This document shows positions 47,340 to 58,480 of a stretch of 64,000 nt of DNA, piece by piece. The stretch's first letter is position 1; each line of letters starts with the position of its first letter. A program made the position numbers and the translations under genes. This DNA comes from Eudorina sp. 2006-703-Eu-15 (taxonomy: Eukaryota > Chlorophyta > Chlorophyceae > Chlamydomonadales > Volvocaceae). The notes below the pieces were generated by a model, which saw only the letters and a list, made by a program, of their open reading frames with translations, was not told the origin of the DNA and ran no database searches. The DNA is taken from the NCBI GenBank assembly GCA_003117195.1, contig BDSI01000047.1:613501-677500 (forward strand). The letters are read 5' to 3'.

Positions 47340-49901
47340 AGGCGCGTACGGCGTGCCTCTATGAGCGACTTGAATACTTGTGGGATTGGATATCCGTGTG
47401 CCGGGTGTCAGAGCGACGGCGATGAGCACGCCAGTCTGCCCTGCTGCCGCTGCCGCTGCATGGAATGAATTTGCAATAGTACGGTACCTGGCCGCAGTGC
47501 AGCTGTCCAGTTCGGATGGCCTGCGTAGCTTGTTGAACTGTGAACATGAGTACGGCAAATCGGAAATGTTCGAATTCCATGCGTGCTATGATTCGGTTAT
47601 TTGCCTACTGATTGGGAAGGTGGATTTGTGAGCTCCTCGGGCACACAACCGCAAGCATGAAGAGTGCATGTGCCGCTTCTGCGGTTTGAGTTCTGCATCC
47701 CGTCGACAGCCCTTTTTTTGCTGTGTCGGGCCGTTTGCATGCCTCTGTACCCCCTGCGAAGCTGCTTTGCCCCTAGCAGGATGCGGCGCCCGTGACGCTT
47801 CATGAGGTTCAGGGGGAAGCGTTTGTCTGCCCCCCAAAGCAGGTGAACGCGGGAGACTAGAAACGTGCTGTGGTGGTTGCGGTGGTGGCCAGCGACACTC
47901 CGTTTTCAGTCTAGGGTTTGTTTGTCGTACGGTACGGCGATGCGTCGCCAGCAGCTGGATCCAGCAGCTGGATCCAGATGGTAGGCGTTGTTGTTGCTGA
48001 CTGCGTGCTTGTCGGAAACAGATGTGTGACCCGGCCGCTGCGCAGGTAGGTGCGGATGATTGTGATGGCGCTGTTGAAGCAGGATGATAGGGGGTTATGG
48101 GCCGCATCGGTGGGTGTATGTGCTCCCTGCTGCACACCTCGTACCAGCGCTGTCGAGGCCCCTCGGGTGGCCGCGATCGAGCCTGGAGGGGACTGGCCAG
48201 GCCGCAGCAAGAAGGGCTATGTTGGCGGCCAAATGCAGCAGGATCCCCTCCGAGCTTTGGTTTCTCTTAGTGAATCAAAAAGTGTTGTTTGTAGTAGAGC
48301 GCTGGCGCTCAGTGCTACTCCTAGGTGGTGCAGTCTTACGTGTATGGCAGTCCAAGCATGATTGTGTAACGGGAATGAATGCTCCGAGCCACCGACTGGG
48401 CCGCAGATCTCGAGCCACACGACTGCAGGCACCGCGCACCGGCACCGTCAGAGAGGGAACGGGCCATGGCACTTGCCACGTCATCTCGGCAAAACGCCCC
48501 TCCGCGCTCAGGCCGCTGTCGACGGACGTTGAAAAGCTTGACGCAGAGGCCCCTTGGGCAGTCACCAGCTGGGCGTCGCCGTTTCTATTCGTCGTGGGCC
48601 CTCGCGGAGACCGCGCACTGCCCCGACCCGTGGGCCTCGTGAGCACTAGCGGCATCTTCAGCCAGGAGCTCAGGACGCGCCGTCCCTACCAGACGGTCTT
48701 GGCTGAGCTGGCAGACCTGGTCCGCACCCCGCGTGATGCTTTCGAAGACCCGCCAGGCCCGCACCCCAGGACGCACAGGACCATCTGCCATCTGCCTTGC
48801 CGAGATGTTAATCATGTGGCAGGGCCGGTCCTGCCGGCAGAGCAAGAGGAGCGGCGTGCAATCGCTTACTTTTGGGGGCGCCTTCATGGGTTTGCCCAGT
48901 TGGGCCTCCCGAGACCTCGGTGGGCCCCTTCCACCATTTCTTGAAAGTGTCGGGGGGAGTCTTGCGGTGTGCGGGGCCGGCTCCTAATAAAGGCTGAGGC
49001 ACGGGGTCCCCGTCCTCTACCTGTTTGAATACGGGCTCACCCACCCGGGGCCCAGGTTTGGGGACCTGGCCTGCCCTTAGTTGGAGTAGGAGGCAGGGCT
49101 CCCGTTGATATGTTGTTGCTTGACCACGGTGTTTTTTGTTTTGATGCGGGCTACTCCACTAGCGGTCGCTGGGCAGTGTCATGAGCCAGGCGTGGGTCTT
49201 CCAAGACCTCGAGAGGGTGCAGCGCTGGGTGCTTCAGGGGTGGTGGTAGCTGGGTGATGGGGTGCCTGTGGGGGCGACCTCCCCTGTGCTGGGCTTTATC
49301 CTCTTCTGGGGAGTCTGCCCTCTGTTGTGCCTATCCCTTTGGTAGTGTTGCCCCGCTGTGCGCCTCTGCTTGCTTCGGCGTATGTCTGGGTGGGGTCATG
49401 GCCCGGTGTTTTTTTTTGTTTGCGGCGTTGAAGTGTCTAGCTGCCTTTGGCGGTGGGGCCTGCTGGGGCTTGCGCTGGTATACACCGTTGATCCCATTGG
49501 GGTCCGCTGTAACGTTCATTCATTCAGGAACCCAGCATCGCATGGGAAGGGTTGGATTTTGGATGTGGTCGTGTGCCCCGTAGAGTGTACCTGGTGGTTG
49601 CGCTGAACGGTCATTTGCAACGGTCATCTCCGAAGGCAAATGCATTCAAGGTGTAAGTTGATGCCCTGTGTAGGCGTCAAGTAAAGGTGTAGGCGGTACA
49701 GCAATGCTGTGCTGTAACAGCACAGTTTCTCGGGATGGCCAATGTAGCTCTCAGCCAGCGTCACACCAGGTGCAAGATTAGTGCGGTTTCTTGCTTCAGG
49801 GAACATTTCATGGTTAGGTTAATGCACCGAGATTGTGCTTTCCCGCATGACCGCTGCCCGCAACCATGCCACCTGACCGATGCATTTAAGCGATACTGAT
49901 T

Positions 49902-49948
49902 TGCACCGGGCGGGCGGGGCGGGTTTCCTCTCATTATACACACACATG
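49902..49948 (+). repeat. Retroelement tail motif
   Basis: GGGCGGGGCGGGTTTCCTCT followed by TTATACACACACAT. Confidence 0.45.
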
Positions 49949-51524
49949 CCAAACCATGCCGCGACGGGTCTCACCGCCCCCCAGCCAGATCCAAGGCCCA
50001 AGCGGCACAACATCTCGCAGTCTGTGGCGCGCACTCCTGCCGGCGGCACAGCAACAGAACGGATCCGAGCCAGACGGATCCGAGCCAGACGTGCGTGTCC
50101 CAGCGCAGCGCGTTGCCGCTGGCGGGCGATGTCCGTGATCCTCTGCGGCGAGCCTTGTGCGTTGGTTCAGTCCCCTCCTGTTAACAGCTCCCTCGGGTGC
50201 CAATGGGCACACCTAAGGTCTCCCTTCCCTACGGGCGTTGGTTACCCTCCAGCACTGGCCACAAGGGCTCTCCACTGGCGCCCCGGGATCGTCGCACCTG
50301 GAGCCACCGGCGCAAACTGCCGTCAGAAACAGACCCATTGTAACACAAGTCATCCGCGCTACACAGCCCGTCATGCGCCCACACGCAAGAAAGTGCAAAC
50401 CACACGGCCTGCGGCACAAAACACAATCTGCGAACCGTGCTGCAGCATAGAATCACGTGTCCTACAACCTCGACGGCGCGTACCCATACCCGCATCTCTG
50501 ACCATCTCTCGCGCATCCTACACATACGACAAGCGACATACGAATGCGCATATTTCCTCCTCGTGCAGAGCCCACCACGGCTTTCACGTACGCGCGCACC
50601 GCATATGTTGGGCAGGAGGCGAAATGCGCGTCTTCCGTCCGGATTGCGCCGAACCACTGCACGAGCCAAGTTCCGTCCCACCCAACCCGACCGCCGCATC
50701 CACATTCACGTGGCAGGGTGCGCGCTAGCATCCCAGCCTCGCAACGTCCCCAAAATCCTTTCCGGGTTCCACGAAGCCTCATGCTCGCCAGCCGCCGCAA
50801 AAATAAAAACCATTAGACGGCACCGGAATAAGTGTGAGACCCTGGGCTGCTCACCATTATTTCGAGCCATGCTGCCGCTCGCTGTCCAATACTGGTTGGC
50901 GCACGCCGGGTAACCAGGGAGGGCAACCCACGTGTTATTGTCGCAGCGCGCAAGGGGACGGCTTGAGGTTGCAATCATGGATAGCCACCAATACCCAGGA
51001 TGACTGTCTACGAAATTTCGACACACCGCGGCAGCACCGGCACGGGAGGTGTCCACACGCAGCCGACGCCATATGGTAGGTAACGGTAGTGCGCCCCACA
51101 GCCCCCCTCACATCCCATGGACGGGTTCGCGTTGAGCACACGCGCAACCCGAGAGCACGAGGCATCCCTTTTCGTCACTAGCCCCATCAAGCGACCTTTG
51201 TCTGTCAAGAAATATAGGAAGAATCTGAACCAAACACACCAGCACATGTCATGTCATGTCAAGCTTCGTACTGTCACGCGGGCGACGAAACACTCCCTCG
51301 CCTCCATCGGAAGCATTACTCACAGAGTTTCCATCCACTTGTGTGATGGGGGTTTCAGTCGCCGCCAGTAAACGAGTCCAAAGGCACCAACAATCCTGCT
51401 TGCATCATCCCAGCTGCATGCCATGATCTATCAAGAACACGCTGAGCGCTACCCCTGAAACCCAATTACCAATCACACACAAAAAATCTGTACAGCTAAC
51501 GCCCTATTGCTGGGCCTCCTGCAA

Positions 51525-52996
51525 TCAATGCCCTGTACCGCCATTCCTCGCCACCGTCTCCCGCATCCGCCGTCGGTGCTCCGCTGAGTTCACAATGTCA
51601 CGCACGAGCTCGACCGCGTTCATCCGTCCAATCAGGAGTCGAAGGACCACGCTGTTTGCAACGCTTGGCTCCACGTCGCGACCCAAATATTGCTGGTAGA
51701 TGACATTCAGACGTGCACCGGCGCTTTGCTTCAGATTCTCCAGCTCGGCAGCGTCCTTTGCAATCTCGTACGGCGACTGCTCAATCTGACCCTCGTACAT
51801 GCCCTGCCCGTACGTAGTGTAAAAGTGCGCTGGATCCTGCTTGAAATGCAGCCCGATCCAGCCCATAGGTTGGAAGAGGCGAACCAGCGAGAGATAACGC
51901 TTGTTGAAGCCCTCCTTCCGTAAGGAGAAACAGAAGAAAGCGTCTTGGGACAGCGGCATGTCCTTTGGGAAGCCCTTCTCGCGATGTAGAGCACGGATCC
52001 AGTCTGACAGGGGCCAAACATGGGTGTGCGTGTAGTCGCGGCCCTTAATGACCTTGTAGTAGTCGTACAGGTGGTGCTTGACGGCGTCGTAACGTGACTT
52101 GTGCACGCCGAAAACCCACAGGTGCCCCACATCCACGTCGGCACGCAAGACGGCCGCATTATAGCGCTTCTCATCCACCAAAAGAGCATTGTCAAGGTCA
52201 GATATGCTGACCAAACCAATCTCCCGTTCCTGGAGCGATAGGTCCACCATGGCCTTGAGCGTCTGCAAACAGTACAACCATTTGGGTTAACTTCCACATA
52301 GCCATGAGATACATGCCCAGCATGCAGCTGATTGCAAGCAAGCTGAACAGGCAAGCTGAACAAGCAACACCCGCGCACCGATCAACACTTAAGCCCTGTT
52401 CAACAACCTCCCAAAGCGCAGTCGCATCCTCTCCAGGCGCACACCTGCAGTGCTTGATGATGCAGTCCATTGTCCTCCTCGACGACAAGCAGGTACTCGT
52501 ACCCCATAATGTCAAACGCAAACTTTTTTACGAAGAAGTGGTGGAGGCCTGTGCAGAGATTGACTTCATGGTGGATGTACAGCGCATTCACCGTCTCCTG
52601 TATCTCAACGTCCAACTCATAATAAGTAGCATCAACGCCTAAGCCGTCCTGAGAAATGACCAAGTCATAATCCTCAAGGCCTTGGCTCATCAATAAAGAT
52701 GTAAGCGTTGATCGAATCACTTCAGCGCGTTCGTAGCACATATAGACGACCAAGACGTTGCTCTTCTTGAAATCCTTTGCGCCAAGCTTCTCTTTGGCCA
52801 ATTCGTAGTCAGCAAATAACGAATCGGTGTAGGCTTCTGCTTGTCGGTAAATATTGAGCTTTGGAGGAGGCGATGACGTTGTGAGCTTGCGGCTCAGCCC
52901 AGCAAATACCGCTGGCCAATTGCTAATAAGAGACAAGACTGTTAGGAGCAAAATTGCTCCTTGGTATCGGCTACCACTCAAGTTCCCGCCTGGCAT
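51525..52996 (-). CDS. Type II membrane glycosyltransferase-like protein with DUF4214-like tail
   Basis: Model: complement of 51525-52262 and 52445-52996, phase 0 junction; 429 aa. Residues about 13-30 form a signal anchor (GAILLLTVLSLISNWPAVF). Next comes a GT-A-like nucleotide-sugar region: SNVLVVYMCYERAEVIRSTL, YDLVISQDGLG, and YEYLLVVEEDN, where EED may be the metal-binding DXD-like site. The second exon contains HLWVFGVHKSRYDAV and SQDAFFCFSLRKEGF, with GWIGLHFKQDPAHF resembling the acceptor-side block of bacterial and GT13-like enzymes. The last 60 residues (VIYQQYLGRDVEP...VELVRDIVNSAEHRRR) resemble DUF4214, a module common in bacterial secreted proteins and glycosyltransferases. The gene sits in a lower-GC stretch than its neighbours and has one 182-bp intron. 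A Golgi glycosyltransferase is inferred; donor and acceptor are unknown. The ATG at 52996 is used. Confidence 0.6.
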
Positions 52997-53023
52997 TTTG
53001 GCAAGCCAACACGTCAGGGTCAA

Positions 53024-54958
53024 TTACTGTGTGAAGAGTCGCAGGATACTCATGCCGATGCACATTCCCTATCTTTTACCAACAAAGATTGAGTTATGCC
53101 ATTTGTGATGTTCCAGGTCTTTAAGACTCTAATTGCAACGGCAACTGAACCGTACCGTTACACAGTTTTCTGGTGTTTTAGTCTCCTGAAGACTGACAGT
53201 GTGCAATATGAGTCGAAAGGCAGTGATGTGTAATGGCTGATTTACTTTTTGGTTCAAAGCATGGTCGGCCTGTAGCAGTTATTCTTGATACAGGAGTTTT
53301 TCGCAGAAAGGCATTGGTCTAGGAAACTATTACTGCTGGCCTGCGGCTGGAGGGCACATTCGTAAGGATCAATCGATCAATTGCTTCTTCGGGCGCGACG
53401 CGCTCATACCCGACAGCGGGTAACCGCGGCCTGCGCACGCACACCTTGTTAACTGCTATTTTTAATTAAGTTCCCAAGCTGGCCTTCCATGCCAGGATCG
53501 CCCACCACCGCACACCCTTTGGCCGTTACATATATATACATATATATGACGCTGACGGGGGCAGCTGTCGGGGAGCCCACCGAACCATTTCTATATTGAG
53601 AAGGGGTGTAGCACATGATCCTTCACCCCATTGAACCCCTACGCCGTCTGTGAAGGTTCCACGCTCACCGCCCAGCAGCATCAATCCGCCTTAATCCACG
53701 ACAGCTCGTTATGTGTGTCCAATCTCGTGAGGGACCCAGCGACTGACGCAGTGCTCTGGCCAACCGTGTGTGTCAGAAATATTTTTTTCACTTGCGCGCC
53801 ATTGTCACCCGCGCGCGTTCAGGCCGCCTAAACGCATGTCCTACCCAGGCATCGCGCCAACCACGGCTGGCGGTCTTCTTCGGCACATCGGCTAGGGGGT
53901 CACCCCCTGCAGTCTGGCATGGGGTTGAGCAGATGGGCCTGCCGGACAGGCAGTGAAGCGCTGACCGCTGAGATGCAGCACATGGCGGTGTTTCAGCCCG
54001 CCCGCCTCACCCCCGCAGTCCGCCCTGTCTCAACGGCGGTGGACAGGTGCCCGCGTGCCGCCGTCAATCTGCCCGCTGTTCGTCACCAGGCCGCCCGCTT
54101 TCCGCGTACCCAAACATCGCCACCCTGTTTGGCGCATGCTTGCTCCTTGCCCCTCCTCCTGCCTACCGCCTGCCTTCCTGCCCAGTGGAGAGAGATGGAC
54201 ACATCGTCTCCGAGATCGATAGGATGTGACACCTGTTGCTTACCTTTGGGTCAAGAGTCAGAACCTGACATGCAAGGACAACCGGGAAGGACCCCAGCGG
54301 CCGGGAATGCTGCCTAGGGACTGTTGCGGAGGATAGGGGCAGCAATTTTATGTGGGACAACCGTTACACGTCGGCACCGCTGCGTCGCGACCAGCCCTCT
54401 CCCGCGCAAGCCGGATAGCCAGCTGCGACGGGGCTGACTCCCCAACGGAAATCGGATGATGACGTTCGGCGGTACGAGGACGTCGTAAACATACTCGAAA
54501 TGACGCAAGAACCGCTGACGGAGCAGTAGGGGCCATTCGGACCTAATCGGTTCAGGTTGCGCGCCCCTCTCAACCGTAAAACCCGGATTGTCAACTCGTT
54601 GGCATTGACGCTCAATAAATAGAATAACATCAAACTACACGCATGCCGTACTGACGCCGCCGCCCAACATGGCGCCGACGACCCGACATGGGAGCAATCT
54701 CAATGACCCCGTGGCACCCGCAGCACGGCACCCCGGAGGCATGCATCTTTCAAAGCCCAGACCGCGCTTCACGCGCTTTCGCCTCGCCCCTATTTCCCCG
54801 TTACCCCACCTCCTCCAGGCCACAGAACGCGGGTACTTGCGCCTCTCGGCTCGGGTCACGTGCACGTGCATCCGTGGACCCCGGCCATACCTCGCTGGCT
54901 GCAGCGCCTGAAGGCCACACACACACACACATACACTTACCCACATACACCTCCTTCG
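53024..54958. other. Spacer, no gene seen
   Basis: Low GC to about 53.6 kb, including an AT dinucleotide palindrome around 53528-53548 (ACATATATATACATATATAT). GC-rich afterwards, with only unsupported open frames. Confidence 0.45.
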
Positions 54959-55190
54959 GCATTAGCCTACGGCGTCATAGCCGCTACTTCTGCTGGCGTA
55001 ACGGCGCCCACCGGCGCTCGACAACGATACGGGGCGCTACAGCATCACGGACTACACCACCTTGGGACTACTTATGGTCGACATACTTCGCCCCTGGCAT
55101 ATTGGTAACTCTGGTCTCGGTCTCAGTCGTCGGTTGCATTGCTGGACACGGGTCTGCTTTTTCGCGGCTCAGCTTTTCTCCTTGATAACA
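54959..55190 (+). repeat. Dispersed repeat family B, copy 2
   Basis: Nearly identical to 22604-22840 over its whole length, with a handful of substitutions and one or two single-base indels. It ends TTGATAACACC and runs into the (CCCA)n tract instead of (CA)n. Confidence 0.85.
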
Positions 55191-55204
55191 CCTCCTTCGG
55201 ACCG

Positions 55205-55352
55205 ATCCACCCACCCGCCCACCCACCCACCCACCCACCCACCCACCCACCCACCCACCCACCCACCCACCCACCCACCCACCCACCCACCCACCCACCC
55301 ACCCACCCACCCACCCACCCACCCACCCACCCACCCACCCACCCACCCACCC
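55205..55352. repeat. (CCCA)n microsatellite
   Basis: About 37 tandem CCCA tetramers. Its translations in several frames are artefacts. Confidence 0.95.
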
Positions 55353-55510
55353 AAGCACAAAACCCGGCACGACCCAGCACAACGCCACACCCTTGTTGCT
55401 GCCCTCCTGCGTCCCGCCCCTCCACTCCCACTCGTATGGGACACGGCCCTAAGAGGGCCCGGTGAAGCAAACAAGCAATCATTCTGACAATCAACGACAC
55501 CCCTCACATT

Positions 55511-55632
55511 TTGCTAACCAAAGAGCACACACTACGCCCCTCCTCATCAGAGGAGTGCTTCGGCGGTCTCCCGTATGGGGCGGGTTGGCGCGCCCGGCCA
55601 GCGTCGGCCCGGCAGATATGTAACGATACACA
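55511..55632 (+). repeat. SINE-like structured repeat D, copy 6
   Basis: Opposite orientation to the other copies. Plus strand: hairpin CTCCTC-ATCA-GAGGAG (55540-55555), GTGCTTCGGCGGTCTCCCGT, CCCGGCAGATATGTAACGAT, then CACATACA. Confidence 0.8.
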
Positions 55633-55636
55633 TACA

Positions 55637-55752
55637 GGCGCGGCGGGTTTCGCCGCAACTACTACATCAAGTCTATTCATGCAGGTTACATGGTAAGTAT
55701 CTCTGCACCTGGGCTCATTCGGGCGGGTTCCTTTTTTTAAACACACACAAGG
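55637..55752 (+). repeat. Dispersed repeat family C, copy 3
   Basis: Reverse complement of the 45432-45565 pattern: GGCGCGGCGGG at its start, ATGGTAAGTATCT in the middle, and CGGGCGGGTTCC then TTTAAACACACAC at the end. It directly follows repeat D copy 6. Confidence 0.65.
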
Positions 55753-56953
55753 CGCACAACGCAGGCAGGATGTCGATCAAGCGATTAAGCGAGCGCACAT
55801 CAGCTGCTCGCCGGACCCCCGCCCTCTAGGCATGTGGGTTCTTGCTGCGGACTGCATGGTCGTACATGCGGAACGTTGCGACCCCGGCAAAGATGCCGTT
55901 TGGGAACGGCTATGTACGGCTTTGTACGTATGTCATATGGATGCCCACACCGAGCACGCAAGCCAGCCCATGCTGAGGTGACCGCTGCGCGGCTCCATTC
56001 TGAAGGAGGCACCTGGGGTCGCCCGCCAGACTCCCCCAGCCTTCGGAGCGTCGCCAAGCCGACCGATGTACGGAAAACACACCACCCACCTCAGCCCCCA
56101 CCAAAGGCCCTCCGGCGCAACCCCCAGCTCCATGCTATGGGACCTGAAGCCCACTGGAGCACACTGCAGCACACTGCAAGATATTATATATAGCTCCCGC
56201 GGTGTGCTCAAACCACCGCCAATCTGCCGGCGGCTCGGTCAGCCGACTTCATCGCGGTTGCAAAACGGGGTCTGATTGCGCTTTGCGGGTCCGGGGGTCC
56301 GCGTCCCCTGCACATAACGCGGCCGCCATGCCGCAAGACAGCGCAAGTCACCTCGCTTATATACAAGTTGCACACCAACCATCAAATAACCAACAACAAG
56401 GCCAGTGGCTGCGCCGGCATCAGCACCAGCACCTCGAGAAGTCTACTCCGATACGTCCAACCAACAATCCAAGCCAAGGCAAAGGAAATCACGCGACCCA
56501 GAGGCTGCGACAGCGATTCAACGGTCAAACGGTGCGGCAGGTCGGGGCCACCGGGAAGGTGTGTTCTTGCGGTGCTAGGTGTCGTACCTCGTCTCAGGCG
56601 TCTGCTCGAAACGGGGTACGGGACGCGCCCCGTCCGGCACGCGCCGCGTCCGCAGCTCCGGAACCAAGCGTGCGCCAGTGCCTTCGGCGGCCGCTTTCTG
56701 TCCCCTCCTCTGAGAAGTCCGACCCGACTCTCGCGCAACCCAGATGTAGGCAGGCGCGCATGAAAAGACACACCGATTAATTCAGGAGATCGGAAATGTC
56801 GCGACGCCGATCTAATGCCTTTTGACGGAGTCAAGCGCTACGCTTCCAGAACACACTCGAGACACCGATCCTCAAGTCCAGAAGCCCACCGCCCTGAGCC
56901 AGTCGATATATTATGCTTAACACCCGGGAATCGAGTCCGGCAACATACACATC

Positions 56954-56992
56954 TTGTTTGGGTCGGGCGGGTCTCTTACCTAAACACACATC
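56954..56992 (+). repeat. Retroelement tail motif
   Basis: TTTGGGTCGGGCGGGTCTCT followed by TACCTAAACACACATC; the cleanest single copy of the tail. Confidence 0.6.
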
Positions 56993-57906
56993 TTGAAAGT
57001 CAGACAACATTCCACCAACCTGCACCAGCGCCTCCGCCCCCGGACTGGGGCGCCCCGTCCCTCCTGCCACCGTCCTCCTCCTCCTCCTCCTGCTCCCTGC
57101 CGCTCCAGACCCTCACCACCTTCCAGTCCAACCTCGCCTTGGCTCCCGCCCGCCTCGACCACACCTCCGCACCTGCGCCTTCAACCCGGCCCACGACCTC
57201 ACCCGAAACGCCCTTCACAACAATACATTCCCAAAGCCATTCACCCAACCACTTGCCGTACCTCCGACCCTGCACAGAACCCCCCTCCTGGATGGCTCCT
57301 CCCAAAACAGCTCCTTGGAGGCGTCCGTGAGAAGCCGCGAACTGCCTCTCTTCGCCTGCAGCAACTGTCCTTACCCCGGGACGCCCGGGCTGCCCTCCTC
57401 GGGCTGACCGCTGACCTGCCCCCAACCCACGCGGCCTAGCCCGATTCGCACCCGGTCAGCACCCGGTCAGCAACCGCACCTAACAGACCTTGAACTTCAC
57501 CCACACAATTTGTATCCAGAATGCAAACGGCAAAGAGGAGCCACGACGCAGCGGCAGATGCAGCAGCAGCATGACATGCACAGCGCGAGGGGTTTGCCAC
57601 CAGCACGTCAGACCACCAGACCATGCGGAGGAGGAACCACCAGACCAGGCGGAAATCTGTGTAAACGTTCGACGTGCAATCTCGGGATGACACCCTCACC
57701 GTCACGGAAATGATCAAGAGGGCCCGGCGGCCGCCATTCGTACGACAGACCCTCACGCCCAACAACCGGCTCCTTTTGAGACCATCAGCATGTGCACGGT
57801 GGATATGGAGCTCGCCGCGGATGCACCACTTCGACCTGGTTCCGCAGAAAAGCAGGGAGGTCGTCACGGAATGCCGCGCCGACATCCGCCAAGCAGCAAT
57901 ATTGTT

Positions 57907-58045
57907 TAAAAGTCCAATGCATTTTTACGCGCCCAATGCTTTCTAATCGGCCAGTGTTTTTTAATTACCCAATACTGTTAAATCACCTAATGCTTTTGAA
58001 TGGCCCAGCTTTTGCTTATCGCCTAATGCAAGGCAATTACACCAA
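57907..58045. repeat. Degenerate AT-rich tandem array, unit about 19-20 bp
   Basis: Roughly seven diverged units of the type CCAATGCTTTTTAATCGC; conspicuous because the surroundings are GC-rich. Confidence 0.55.
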
Positions 58046-58463
58046 AAACAACCCCTTCCTCTTCAGGCCATGCAAATGGTGCCAGCCGGCATCGCCGCTG
58101 TGCTGTGTGCTGTGTCATGCCATGATACGCCAACGCCTCAGGCGCCTTCGCCCAAAGGCTTTGGCCTCTCCGAGAAGGGACCCAGTCTCCAGCCACCCCA
58201 GAGCGCTCCTCCTTGCCCTGCCGTACTGCCACCTCATGCCTACCGACTTGCCCCCACTCCCAACCGCCAACCGCCACCTAGAAAACAGACCGCGCAGGCT
58301 CCCCGTGTCCCTTCCGTCCCGCCATGCCGTACAAAAAGCGCCACCGTCCACCTCCATGAGGACACTAATGTACGGAACACGAAACCCAACGGAACGGGAG
58401 GCGCAGAGGGGTACCCCTTTAGGCGAGTGACGCCAATTGGATCCGCCGACCGCCTGCCTGGGA

Positions 58464-58480
58464 GTACGGCAATGCCGTAC
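58464..58480. repeat. GTACGGCA palindrome
   Basis: GTACGGCAATGCCGTAC: two inverted copies of the over-represented octamer around a single A. Confidence 0.7.

Larger units (their letters stand above)
41860..51524. other. Gene-poor repeat region
   Basis: No coding model with motifs or consistent splicing was found in 9.6 kb. It holds five copies of the structured repeat D, family C copies and several (GT)n tracts. 47.6-49.6 kb is a unique-looking, lower-GC, T/G-rich stretch with open frames such as the plus-strand frame to 48944, none of which I recognise. 50.0-51.5 kb likewise shows nothing. Confidence 0.5.

Noticed and set aside
48084..48944. 286-codon plus-strand open frame and its minus-strand shadow
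   Set aside because: No recognisable domain, no splice support, and repetitive composition; could not be told from chance.
55068..55507. Gly-Trp-Val-Gly and Pro-Thr-His repeat proteins
   Set aside because: Translations of the (CCCA)n microsatellite.
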